Assembly (NCBI GenBank): GCA_008729055.1
Contig: SDUX01000007.1
Location: 1,288,064 to 1,352,063, forward strand
DNA length: 64,000 nt
Reading direction: 5' to 3'
From: Pyropia haitanensis
Taxonomy: Eukaryota > Rhodophyta > Bangiophyceae > Bangiales > Bangiaceae
Position numbers and translations under genes: made by a program. Positions 30,950 through 41,063 of this stretch are shown piece after piece. Each line of letters starts with the position of its first letter. Within the stretch, counting starts at the first letter, position 1. The notes below the pieces were generated by a model that did not search any database, was not told the DNA's origin, and saw only the letters and a program-made list of their open reading frames with translations.

Positions 30950-31858
30950 TCATGCCCCCCGCTGAGCGTGCATGTGCATCGTCGCGCCGCTTCCCGGCGC
31001 TGCCATCATCTCCGTAAGCTGCTTGCGGGACGTGGGCATCGCCCGGCCTGACGCTTTGCGCTTGCGCAGCCACTTTTGGAGCACCCCCATCGTCTGGACG
31101 TTGCGCACCAGCTCCGCCACCTTGGCCGCGTCTACGCCCGCTGTCGCCGCCACGCGCCGCGTCGCGGCGCCGCCTAGCAGGCGCACCTGCCGCCGCTCGG
31201 CGGGCGTCATGGCGGCAATCACCTTCTCCACCTCCGCCACCTCAGCAAACGCCGACGAGGATGCCACCCACGGCAGCGACGCACGCCAGCCGTCAAGGCC
31301 CGCCGCGGCTTTGCCCTCCTGCACAATCGCCAGGTACGCGTCCGCGTCCATGGGGCGGCCGAGATCCACCAGCGACTGGAGGGTGAGCGCAAACGCCTCG
31401 GACGCCTGAGCCACCTCCTTCTCCAGCTTCATTTTTTGGTACGTTTCGCCAACAGACGAGAAGATGCCACAAGGGGGCGCCGTCGCGTGCAGGTGACGCC
31501 TCGACGTCGCCGCGGCCGTCGCGGTCGCCAGCGTCGAAGACACAGCCGCCGCCGTCGGCCGCCGCGAAGCGGGGTCGCCGCAGAAAGGGGTCGTCCCGCT
31601 GAAGGTACCAGCAGAGACTGTGTGGCGGCTGGACTGCATCCGCCACAGCGGGGGGGGGCGCCCCGCTGAGCTGCCGGTGCCGGCGCAGCCGTGGCGGTCC
31701 CGAACGGCGGGTCGCCCGGCAGACGCGGCTGCAGTTCGACTAGTCGTCCCGTCAGCGAGCTCAAACGAATACCATCTCGAAGCTGCATCGGTTGCCCATG
31801 GGAAGCCGCCCGCCCGCACGCCGGTGGCCACGCGCGTCAGCGCGATGCGGGCAGCCAT
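30950..31858 (-). CDS. SRP54 M-domain-like protein, probably mitochondrial
   Basis: A 302-residue protein; ATG at the complement of 31856-31858. The Arg/Ala-rich, acid-poor N-terminus (MAARIALTRVATGVRAGG) resembles a mitochondrial presequence, and residues 30-130 are low complexity. From about 205 the sequence VEKVIAAMTPAERRQVRLL, ATRRVAATAGVDAAKVAELV and GVLQKWLRKRK follows the SRP54 M-domain pattern (I.kMT..ER.np.ii..SR..RIA.GSG....v..Ll..f..m...mkk). No NG GTPase domain is present, so it cannot be a complete SRP54/Ffh. In true SRP54 this domain binds 7S RNA and signal sequences. A stand-alone organellar M domain might bind RNA or nascent chains; that role is inference. It is convergent with TCTP, 283 bp away. 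Confidence 0.72.
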   Translation of the reverse strand: MAARIALTRVATGVRAGGFPWATDAASRWYSFELADGTTSRTAAASAGRPAVRDRHGCAGTGSSAGRPPPLWRMQSSRHTVSAGTFSGTTPFCGDPASRRPTAAAVSSTLATATAAATSRRHLHATAPPCGIFSSVGETYQKMKLEKEVAQASEAFALTLQSLVDLGRPMDADAYLAIVQEGKAAAGLDGWRASLPWVASSSAFAEVAEVEKVIAAMTPAERRQVRLLGGAATRRVAATAGVDAAKVAELVRNVQTMGVLQKWLRKRKASGRAMPTSRKQLTEMMAAPGSGATMHMHAQRGA

Positions 31859-32438
31859 GGCGGCAGCACGCACGATGACTCGATCTTCGCTCTCGGCTTC
31901 ACACACGGAGCCCGGAAGACCAAGAACCCTATCAAACTAATTGTTTCAACTTGGTCGCGACTTTCCAAACCTTGGACTCGACAGCAGCGCACTACATTCT
32001 CCCCCAAACTATCGTCAACCCAAGTCAAACAAAGTGCGACCAGTTCAGCATATGTTCTGTCGACCTTTCAGCATCTGACAAATACAGTAAGTATCCGAAG
32101 TGTTTGGAAACACGCAGTTCCAAACATTTTTTCGCAGGTGTGGTCACCATCGGTATTTTTGCTACAATCAACGCCCGCTGGACTTAAGCTGGGGCGAAAA
32201 CAACGTAGCAGCTTTACAGCGCTCCTGTGTAGTGGATTGGCGAGGCGGTAGCGAAAGCAGGGCAGGGGTGCACGAGACGGCTGCAGGATTTGAAGTCGTA
32301 CGTCCCCAGAGCACCCAGCGCGTGCGCCCTGCGCTGTGCCCTCTACACCGTCTCAAGCTTTTGTTGTGTCTCAAGCTTTTGTTGTGAATTTCGTTGTGAG
32401 CAGGGACCCCCCCCCCCCCCCACTGCCCCGCCCCGCCT

Positions 32439-33014
32439 GCCCGCCCGCGTCACGCAGGCGGGGTGGGGTGGGGAGCGGAAAAGGGACGGGGGAGGCCGCC
32501 GGGGAAGGCCGCCGTAGGGCTTGTGTGATACAGCGTTTGATTTGTTTTCTTTTGTCCCGACGTGGAGCTCTTCTTGGTGAAGAAAGAATTCCGCTTGGAG
32601 CCTCCCCCTCCACCGGGACGTGCGCCGGCTGCACTGGCAGTCGCCGCTGCACTGGCAGTCACCGCTTTGGCAACGGTGGTCGCCATAGCGGCGACTGGGA
32701 GTGCAGCCAGCGCCCGTGGCGCCGCAGCGCTCGGGGGAAACCCGCCACCACTGCCGTTCCTGCCGCCACCACCACCGCCCGCCTGCCTGCCCGCGTCGCG
32801 CAGGCGGGGTGGGGCGGCGGCGGCGACTGTGGCGGCCTCCCCGCCTCCTCGCGGCGCTGTCGCCGCCGCAGCTGCCGCACCGGTGCACCCTGTCGGCCGC
32901 CGCAGCAAGCCCGCCCCCCCCCCCCCCCCCCCCCCCCCTGCCTCCCCCCCCCCCCCCCACCGCCCAACTGCCCCACCCCGCATGCCTGCCCGCGTCGCGC
33001 AGGCGGGGTGGGGC
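32439..33014 (+). repeat. three spaced copies of a ~30-bp motif, each near a C run
   Basis: CTGCCCGCGTCGCGCAGGCG followed by GGGTGGGG occurs at 32783-32815 and 32983-33014, with a slightly diverged copy at 32439-32468. Each copy follows a C-rich run, so the duplicated unit is larger than the motif itself. Confidence 0.8.
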
Positions 33015-33096
33015 GAGGTGCGCCCACCGCCGCCGGCCGTCACCGCCGCCACCGCCGCCTCCACCACCGGCCGCCACGCAAGCCTACCGACCGCCA

Positions 33097-33294
33097 ACAC
33101 AGCTCCCACCAACCGACCCGCCGCCGGCGCAGCTCCCACCCACCGCCGGCACAGCTCCCACCCACCGACCCGCCGCCGGCGCAGCTCCCACCCACCGCCG
33201 GCACAGCTCCCACCCACAACCGGCACAGCTCCCACCCACCGACCCGCCGCTGGCACAGCTCCCACCCACCGCCGGCGCAGCTCCCACCCACCGT
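33097..33294 (+). repeat. minisatellite, 22-bp unit with 30-bp variants
   Basis: The unit CACAGCTCCCACCCACCGCC + GG alternates with a 30-bp version carrying an extra 8 bp (ACCCGCCG). About eight units are present. The same core recurs in the array at 37722-37809. Confidence 0.88.
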
Positions 33295-33967
33295 CGCCAG
33301 CCACCCACCCCTCCCCCGCCGTCACCGGCCGGACTACCCCCGCCAGCGGCGCGACCTGCGACGAGTAGGTCATGCCCGACGCATTGCTCCCGTCCTTCAG
33401 CGACTTGATGTAGGAGCGGGACTTCAGGAGCTGCGTACGGCTCCAACTTGGTGCGACGGCCGAGCGCGATGCCGGCGGCGGCCGCGCCCCACTGCCCCCC
33501 GGCGGAACCCTCCCGGCTCGCACCGTTGGCAGCGCGTGCAGGAGTGTCCGTCGACTGACTGCGGGGGAGGCCGGGCAGAGGGAGGGACGCGGGGACGAGC
33601 GTGGGGGCGAGGTGGTTATGTGCCGCGATACCATCCGCCGCGGCGGCGCTACGAACGGTAGCCGCAGCAGCGGTAGCCCGACCACAACGCCCTCCCCTCG
33701 TACACATCCACCGCCGGTGGTGTGTGTCGTCTCGCTTGACCGCCTGCCCCAACACCTCGTCGGACAGATTAACGTCGACCTTCCCTATTGTTGGATCGCT
33801 TCCAACCTCTCGTTAATGCCGTGCAACAGTTACAGGAAATTGGTTCAGTGGTGATGTGTTCGAGTCCCACTAGACACCGGTGCATTTCCCTCCCACCATC
33901 TCCACCCTTGCAAGTTATAGTGTACAGTCATCTGCAATAACCACCTTCGCTTCACCCAAACAGCAGC

Positions 33968-35896
33968 CTAGTACACACGCGAATCATGCAAGGCCTCGTC
34001 GTAGTCGTGCGTGTCGTCGTCAGCAGCCCGCTGCAACAGACCCGCGCGCAACGCGGAAACTGCCGCCCGGATTGCAGGGATCATTGGCATCGTCCCCTCT
34101 GAAGCATATTGTTGACGCAGCTTCGGAATCTCGTCCTCCATCCACGACTCCATCCGGGACGAGCCCGGCACTGTAGTCTCGGTGGGGTCCGTCGGGTCCG
34201 GTGTCGGCGTCGCGGAAGGTGTCGGCGACGGCGTCGGTGCGACCGTAGCCGTAGGTGTAGGCGTGATCGTGACAATGGGTACAAGGGCCGCCAGGGCCGC
34301 GTTAACAGCAGGAATGCCGTCCGCAGCGGTGGAGACTGCAGCAGCTTCCGCCGCAGCCGCCGTGGCTGCAGCCTGGGCACTCGCGAGCTGCGCGGCAATA
34401 TTGGCGGGCGCGGGACCACCAGCAAGGAACGCATCCACGTCAGCGTTCGCGGCGTTCAACGCCGCGGTGGCCAAGCCCTGCTGCACTTGCGCAGCCCCGG
34501 AGCGCGCAAGTGCAGTGGCAGCAAGCGCTTCCGCCGCGGCAAGCTGCTGCACAGCGTCTGCGGCCGCGGCAATCTGTGCAGGGGTACGATCCGCTACCGG
34601 AATGGCATTGAAAGCGGCTGCGATCTGAGCAGCCACCTGGCGGGCGGTTGCCACGTTGGCTTGCGCCCGTGCCAACTCCGCGGTAGCAGTCGCGACGCTC
34701 CCGTCAGCCGCCGCAGACGCCGCGCGGATAGCCGCAAGGCCCGACCGAGCGGCAGGGTCCAGGACCGGAGCGCCAATCGTCACGCTGCCCCCAGCGCCGC
34801 CGTTGCCGCCGGGACCACCCCCATTCGCGCCACCATCCCCACCGTCACCGCCGTTGCCGGCGGTAATGGGACCAGTTACCGTAGGGGCGGGCGTCCCACC
34901 CACAATCGTGACCCCACCACCGGCACCACCATCCCCACCCGCTCCGCCATTCGGACCCGCCCCACCATTTCCACCATTACCGCCGTTGCCGGCAGTAATC
35001 CCACCTGGCGCGGGGGACGCCGTCGGCGCCACAGTCGGCGCCACAGTCGGCGCCACGGTAGGCGCCGCGGTCGGCGCCGGGGTCGGCGCCGGGGTGGCGG
35101 GCGGCAGCAGCACACCATAGTTCACGCCCGGTACCACGAAGATAACCTTCGGCGTCGGCGCCGGCGTAGGTCGAGGAGTCGGCCGCGGCGTGAACGTCAC
35201 GAGCACAACGACAATCTTGCCCTCCACCGTCTTGGTCACCTTCTTTGGCGTCGGCGTCGGCGTCGGCGACGGGCACGGCACAGCGCAGGTGCGCTTGACG
35301 CGCACCTCCCGGGTGCATGTCTTCTTGGTCGTCACGTTCTTCTTGCAAACCTTCAGCGGCTTACCAGCAGCGTCAAAGAACTCAGAAGTCCGAGGGCAGG
35401 TCACCGTGACGAGTGCGGTGGTACTGCAGTCAAATGTCTCTGTCCTGAGGAAGCTGCAGTCCTTCCGGACCAGGCATGGTGTGGGTGTCGGCGTCGGCGT
35501 CGGGCACAGCTTGGCGCACGTGCGCTTCTCGACCACAGTTGCCTTGCAGGCCTTAAGGGTGGTGGTCTCCAGGAAGCACGTGGTCGCAGCCCCAACCCGA
35601 TAGACAGTCCCAGTGAAGGTGCAAGCCACCTGCTTCGTAGACTTCGCCGCACAGGTCGCGTCTACCACCTTCTTGATGGAGCAGTCAAAGGTGACAACGC
35701 AGGGGGTGGGAGTGGGTGTCCGCGTCGGTGTTGGCGTCACCACGACCACCAACGTCGGTTTCACCGTCTTGACAGTCTTTGCTTGCCGCACCGCCGCGTC
35801 AACCACGCTGCCGGACGCGACGCCAGCAGTGGCCACCGCAACTACCGCCGCCAGAAGCCCAGCCGCGAAGGCCACCCCACGACGGAAGGATCCCAT
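33968..35896 (-). CDS. secreted Cys- and Thr/Pro-rich extracellular-matrix-type protein
   Basis: A 642-residue protein; ATG at the complement of 35894-35896. A signal peptide (about 1-29: Arg pair, then GVAFAAGLLAAVVAVATAGVASG) is followed by TPTPTPTPC spacers that separate two Cys-rich modules (each with DCS..., T-x-TC, K-x-C and a K/VKRTC-type end). Next come Arg-Pro-Thr and Ala-Pro-Thr repeats, two Gly/Asn-rich blocks (GNGGNGGNGGAG and ITAGNGGDGGDGGANGG), an Ala-rich helical stretch, a second TPTP segment, and an acidic tail ending DYDEALHDSRVY. The build resembles cell-wall or mucilage proteins; Thr/Pro tracts are typical O-glycosylation sites. No enzyme domain is visible. An open plus-strand frame overlaps it, but lacks a signal peptide and any family resemblance, whereas this strand has a TATA box upstream. 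Confidence 0.82.
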   Translation of the reverse strand: MGSFRRGVAFAAGLLAAVVAVATAGVASGSVVDAAVRQAKTVKTVKPTLVVVVTPTPTRTPTPTPCVVTFDCSIKKVVDATCAAKSTKQVACTFTGTVYRVGAATTCFLETTTLKACKATVVEKRTCAKLCPTPTPTPTPCLVRKDCSFLRTETFDCSTTALVTVTCPRTSEFFDAAGKPLKVCKKNVTTKKTCTREVRVKRTCAVPCPSPTPTPTPKKVTKTVEGKIVVVLVTFTPRPTPRPTPAPTPKVIFVVPGVNYGVLLPPATPAPTPAPTAAPTVAPTVAPTVAPTASPAPGGITAGNGGNGGNGGAGPNGGAGGDGGAGGGVTIVGGTPAPTVTGPITAGNGGDGGDGGANGGGPGGNGGAGGSVTIGAPVLDPAARSGLAAIRAASAAADGSVATATAELARAQANVATARQVAAQIAAAFNAIPVADRTPAQIAAAADAVQQLAAAEALAATALARSGAAQVQQGLATAALNAANADVDAFLAGGPAPANIAAQLASAQAAATAAAAEAAAVSTAADGIPAVNAALAALVPIVTITPTPTATVAPTPSPTPSATPTPDPTDPTETTVPGSSRMESWMEDEIPKLRQQYASEGTMPMIPAIRAAVSALRAGLLQRAADDDTHDYDEALHDSRVY

Positions 35897-36046
35897 CGTG
35901 GAGCGCAGGAGGGAGCGGAGGTGGGCGGCCCAGGCGCGAGGGTGGGTGGCGCCGGGCGGACTGGTCGCAGGGCGATGGTGCAAACCGCCGCGGATACTGG
36001 GTGTGTGTGGATGGAAAACGGAGATGTGAAATGGCTCCGGGGGGCG

Positions 36047-36054
36047 TATATATA
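36047..36054 (-). promoter_or_regulatory. TATA box of the secreted Cys/Thr/Pro-rich protein gene
   Basis: TATATATA in a GC-rich setting, about 150 bp upstream of the start codon at 35896. The motif is palindromic; the strand is assigned from the downstream gene. Confidence 0.6.
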
Positions 36055-37721
36055 CCCTCCGCGCTCCACCGTGGGCGGCCGCGACCGCCGCAACCGACGG
36101 CGCGAGAACACCACCCCCCACTGCCACATGACAGTAGCAGGCAGCCTACATGCGCGGTCGCGCAACCGCGTCACGCCGCGCCAAGAAAAGGGGGGGCGGG
36201 GGTCCGGTGGGGGGCGCACTGCAAGAGACAGCGGAAGGGCGGGGCGGAAAGTGGCACGGCAGCGCACCCCACCCTCCCGCCCGCGACCCCCCCCCCCCCG
36301 TCGGCGGCAGTCCCGCGGCCAGCGTTCCCTCTGCGGCAGTGTCCCCCGCAGCGGCCGCGGCGCAAAGCGGCGGCTGGCTGACACATGCCGCGGTCGGGAG
36401 GGGCAAAACAACAGTGACGGGTCGGGTGGGCCAACGGGCCGGGAAGGACAGACGCAGGGGGGGGGGGGGCAGGCGACGGAGGGGGGGGACGGGCGGCCAC
36501 GGCGGTCCCTCCCTGACCGCGACCGCTCCCCCCCCTCCGCCTCACCCAAAGCCGGCAACGACGGGTCGGGTGCGGGGAGGGGGGGGGCGGCGGCCGCGGC
36601 GGGCGGGTCTCGGCCCGAGGCCGCGCAACGGACCAGAAGGGGTAGAGGGGGTCCCGCGACGGGCACGACCGCCCCTTGCGCGGCGCCGCTGCCGCCAAGC
36701 AGATCGCGCCGGCGGACGGCGTCCACCGCCGACGGCTGCCACAGCCATCCCGCACCGCCGGCATCGTCAGTTGCCACTCAATGCCCGTCGACAGCGCGCA
36801 ATCGATGAAGACTCGTCCAACGGGATCTTGATGAGACATTGCTCGACAGGGATCGATGTGGTTTCACAACTTGCTCAACAATCGAGGCATGTATATGGCT
36901 CAGTTCTCGGAGAGACATGTGTTCACGGTTGGCATGACCGCCCCTTCGAGGCCCGGGCGGGGGGTGGACACCGTATATTACGCGTTCCGACCGCCCCCTC
37001 ATGGGGGTTGTTCACTCTAATCATGACCATGTAGCCCGCCACCCCAATCAGTAATGTGCACAGAGTAGATTCATGTAGTTTCATGGTCCAGTGATGCTAC
37101 CGTTCAATTTCCAGGATATCTTCGCGAGACTGGGACGTGCCGTGCTGCTGGTCCTGCGTCTGGTGCTCTGACGTCTGAGACTCCTCTCTGGCCCCCTTTG
37201 CCCACCTTTACGGCTGCCGCGTCCGCTTGCCGACTCGGCGCGTGCAAACACGCCCACCCACGGGGGGCATGGGTGCGGAAGGGGCTGCCATACCTTGCCG
37301 CAGCACGGCACCTAAAGTCTGGGTGAGGGCTGCAGTCTGAGCGCCGGGATGCCCATGTTGCTCGCAGGGAGGTACCTGCGCACGCCGCACCGCCGTGATG
37401 TGTGTGCCGGTCCGTGCCGCCAGGGCTTTGGCCGACGCCTGTCTCTCCTCGCGCCTTCCCGCCGCCGGTTGTGCCGCATAGTTCTACGCCCGCCCACCCC
37501 CTCACACTCTCCCAATCTGGTGCCAGCCCCGCGGCGCCCACGCCCCTACTCAACACCGTTTCCACCATCGACCGCGTTTTCTCTATCTCCTCTCGTGCTG
37601 GCCATTCCTTCCACTCCAGCTGCCCGTCCAGGAGGCTGCCGCTCCCGCACCGCCGCCGAGAGGGGAAATTGCGGGCATTGTTGTGTGGGCCTCATCAGAG
37701 GCGTCTACAACCCACCGCTGA

Positions 37722-37819
37722 CACAGACCGCACCCACCGCCGGCACAGACCGCACCCACCGCCGGCACAGACCGCACCCACCGCCGGCACAGACCGCACC
37801 CACCGCCGGCACAGACGGC
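37722..37819 (+). repeat. 22-bp minisatellite, four full units
   Basis: Perfect units at 37722-37743, 37744-37765, 37766-37787 and 37788-37809, then a partial unit. The unit begins CACAGACCGCACCCACCGCC and ends GG. It has the same length and nearly the same sequence as the array at 33097-33294. Confidence 0.92.
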
Positions 37820-40800
37820 AGCACGCCCAGACGGCAGCACGCCCATCCGAGAGCGATTGTTCCGGGGCGGCTGGTCGGAAGATTCTGGATCATTGAGACA
37901 TCCCAACTCAAATACGTGATCCTCGTCTTTGCACCCGTATCGCGACCTCGGGGTTGCACGGTGGAGGGCGCGATGCACCTTAGGAGCGCCCCAAACCGCG
38001 CCCTATTCGCGTCCCTAAGAACGGCTCCGAGCAAATTTGCCAACGCTACATGTGACGAGATCCCATCGACGGCCGTCTGGGCCGCTGGCCATTTCTCAAT
38101 CTTCGAAAGTGTGGCAACGATAGATTTTTGAAAAACCTTAAAGTGCATACCGAAACCATCACTTGATGTGGGCATCGGGTTCGAGGAGGCCCGGTGGGAG
38201 CTCGATTGGGCTCATGCGGAAGCTCACGAGCCGGGTTGGCGGCGGGGTGTGGTAGGGCCGCGCGAGTCGGGGCGGCTGGGGTGGCGGGCGAGCCGCCACT
38301 GCCACGGCGTCTGGCCGTGCTGCCGGCATGGGCACGCCGCCACCGCGCACGGAGCAAGGATCAAGGCCGCGTCGCGCGCTAGTTGACGTGGCTGCCATCC
38401 GTGCGGCACGGTGTGGGGGGATTGGCAGGAGGGGCGGTCGGAAGGGGGGCACATGGTGGGGAGAGCGAGCAGCGGGGGGGACGGCGACGAGCACCTCGAG
38501 AGGCGCGAATCCGCCCGCGCCCGGCCCCACCGCGCCCTCCACACCCAACAGCGACTGTTCGTCGCTCTGGCACTAGTGGGCGCCACGACAGAACAGTGCG
38601 CGGTCCTTTCGACTAGGCGAGATGTGAATGGGGGGGTGCGGGATGTGGGTGGAGAAAACCGGGAGCCCCGACAGAAAATTCTCACAAGCATATGTCATTT
38701 CAAAGCTTCTCGGCTGACGGCGCAGGCGTCAGTCACGCTGCGAGTCCTCGCCCCCGCCCAAATGGCGGTTAGACGAAAGCTGAGTGCGGTTCTATGGGAC
38801 GAGGCGCAGCTGGCGCGACGCGCCGTCGAGCACCAACAGGTCGAGAGAAGCCGCGGCAAACACCGCGAGGGGGGGTGGCGCGCGCCGCCGCTGCGCCCGC
38901 CTCCGCTCTCAACGCCACGACGGGGGGAGGGGGGGAAGGACGAGGGCAACCACTCCCGCTCGCCGTCGAAGGAGCCGCTTCCCAAGCTGCCTGCACACCC
39001 GCCCGCCCGTCCGCCGGCAGCCACCATCTCCCAGCATAGGCCTCTCCCAAGCGCGGCCGTGCCCCCCCAGGGTGGTCGGCGCCGTGCACCATCGTCCAGG
39101 ATGGTCCGCACCCACCCACCCTGAGGGTTTTTCTCACCTTCCATCCCTTTGAAGGCAGGGCGAGGCCCACTGCCGTGCCGGCGAGAGACGCGTGCGTCCA
39201 GCGGCTCGGGGGGAGACCCCCGGACAAGTACAAGGCATGAGGTTTTTGCGCTTCGAGTGTGCCCAGACGTCTTGATGTCTCGTGCGAACGGGTAGACAAG
39301 CAAGAATGCGACAGAGGACAGATAAATAATTTGATTCAAGTTCGTAATTTTGTTGCTTGCACCGGACGAGGGCGCACTTGGGTCGCCTTTTGCAGTGCGT
39401 GGATCCAGGCCGGTCGGGCCTCTGATGAAGAGCTGTTTTGGGTTAGCATGCACCTCGCCAGGGCGCAGCGGTTGGAAGACGGTCACGAGGAGCGCAGCGA
39501 GCGCGTCGAGGGTGGCCCTGAGCGACTTGGTCCCAGACCCGTACGAAACGGAGCGTTTTGCATTCAAAAGAACAGATTCTCTCACACAAGATGCGAGGTC
39601 ACGCTGCGCTCATCTCCGCGCGCCGCTCCCCCCACCCAACCCCTCACCGCGCCACCCGCCCCCCTTTGCTTGTCGTCCCTCCCTCACAAGTAGGCACGAG
39701 CTCATGCAGCTGCACTCTCAAACATCTGCTCATCGTAGTTGGCAAGAGCAATTGTCTGTCTGCACCCCGCACCAGGCCGTTCGCGCGACGAGGTGGTCGC
39801 AACATGCGGCGGTGGCTCATGTGGCGAAGGAGGCACACATGGACATGCTCTATCCGCTCCCGGCCCCGAGTGGTCGCAGATAAAAAACAACTTCGAGGGT
39901 GTGAGAAAGTACGTGTTACGATAATACACGAGGTACCTGGTCAGACCGTCACGGGTGTCTAACCCTTGGCGGCCGCTGAGCGAGGGGTGCGTCAAAGTTG
40001 AAACCGCGGTGGGCTCCGACGCGATCCGCCCAAAAATTGACACCCACGCCCATGTGGGTGGGGACGGCGTGCGTGACAGGCGCAACACCGGCGCCCCTCG
40101 TAGTCTTTCGTTGTGTAGTCACGGAAGCGGGTGCTCCGTCGCTCGCCGACCTCAACAGGTCCTGCTCAATTTCGGCCATTTCGGCCAAAGCCCCCCACGA
40201 CGCGAGGCCCGAGCCGCCTCAAACCTATAGGGATCATCCGTCAGCCCTCCCCCATCTCACACCTCCCCACTGGAGCTCTTGCTCCCTACGCCTCTTCCCG
40301 ACGACAACACCCACCATAATACCACTTCCCACCAAATCCCTCTCACGCCCAATGCTCGACCTGCTCTTCTGGACAGTCCAGCAGGCAGAAAACGATCCCT
40401 GGGCGTTGGTCCGCGACGGACGAGAGCTGGCGGAGCACCAACGCCCCCTCCGCTGCCCACCTGAGATGAGAGATGCCACCAGCGGCGCCCAAGGGCACGG
40501 CACGACTCCATGAGTAGCCCGACCAGGAGACACACGGTCGTGGTCGTGAGGCCTCTCTGGCGAGGGGAAGGACTGGCCTTCTTTGCTGCCCTTCTGCCCA
40601 GCGGCCGCTATCGCCGCGCCCCTAAGAAGTCCCATCCGCGGATCCCAACCGGTCGAATCTCCTGTTCTTTTTGGCAGGTGTGGGGCGCGGGGCGCTCCGC
40701 TGCTACGGGATTTACAGTGAGGGGCGACAGGGGGGGAATAAGCGCAGGGTCGACCGTGCATCACCGCCCAATCCTGCCGATGCGGTGGGTTACGGTGCGG

Positions 40801-40972
40801 CATGCCACGCAGCGGCGAACCGTTGAGAGGCGAAGCGATCTTGCATCGGACAACGCGCGCTCTGCCTCCTAGCAGCAGATTCCCGGCGCGCTGGTGCGCG
40901 CACCATGCCACGCGGCAGGGAGTACACTGCCGGCCAACTGCACAGAAGGGGGAGTGCTAGAGTCCGTCCTAG

Positions 40973-41063
40973 AAAAAAGTGGATGTTAACGGTATGTGAC
41001 GGTGCATGAAATCGCCGTCTGGAGCAAGTAATCCGCACCTGCAGGTCCGAGCAACATCCTCTT
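40973..41063 (+). repeat. ~91-bp foldback element, copy 2
   Basis: A diverged copy of 23982-24074: AAAAAGTGGATGTTAACGGT at the left and GTCCGAGCAACATCC at the right. The two copies are 17 kb apart in the same orientation. Confidence 0.8.

Larger units (their letters stand above)
31859..33967. other. intergenic, minisatellite-containing region
   Basis: No gene supported. Contents: three copies of a ~30-bp GC-rich motif (32439-32468, 32783-32815, 32983-33014), a C run of about 30 at 32908-32938, and a 22/30-bp minisatellite at 33097-33294. The open frames across the repeats are low-complexity shadows. Confidence 0.55.

Noticed and set aside
33835..33890. tRNA-like boxes GGTTCAGTGGT and GTTCGAGTCCC
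   Set aside because: The two boxes are only about 4 nt apart and no cloverleaf (acceptor or anticodon stem) can be drawn.
34109..36808. An 899-codon plus-strand ORF over the secreted Cys/Thr/Pro-rich gene
   Set aside because: Arg-rich and repetitive, no signal or domain. The minus strand has an ATG, signal peptide, modular Cys pattern and upstream TATA box.
37722..37809. Regular 22-bp units that might suggest a CRISPR-like array
   Set aside because: Units are directly adjacent with no spacers, and the sequence is eukaryotic; it is a minisatellite.
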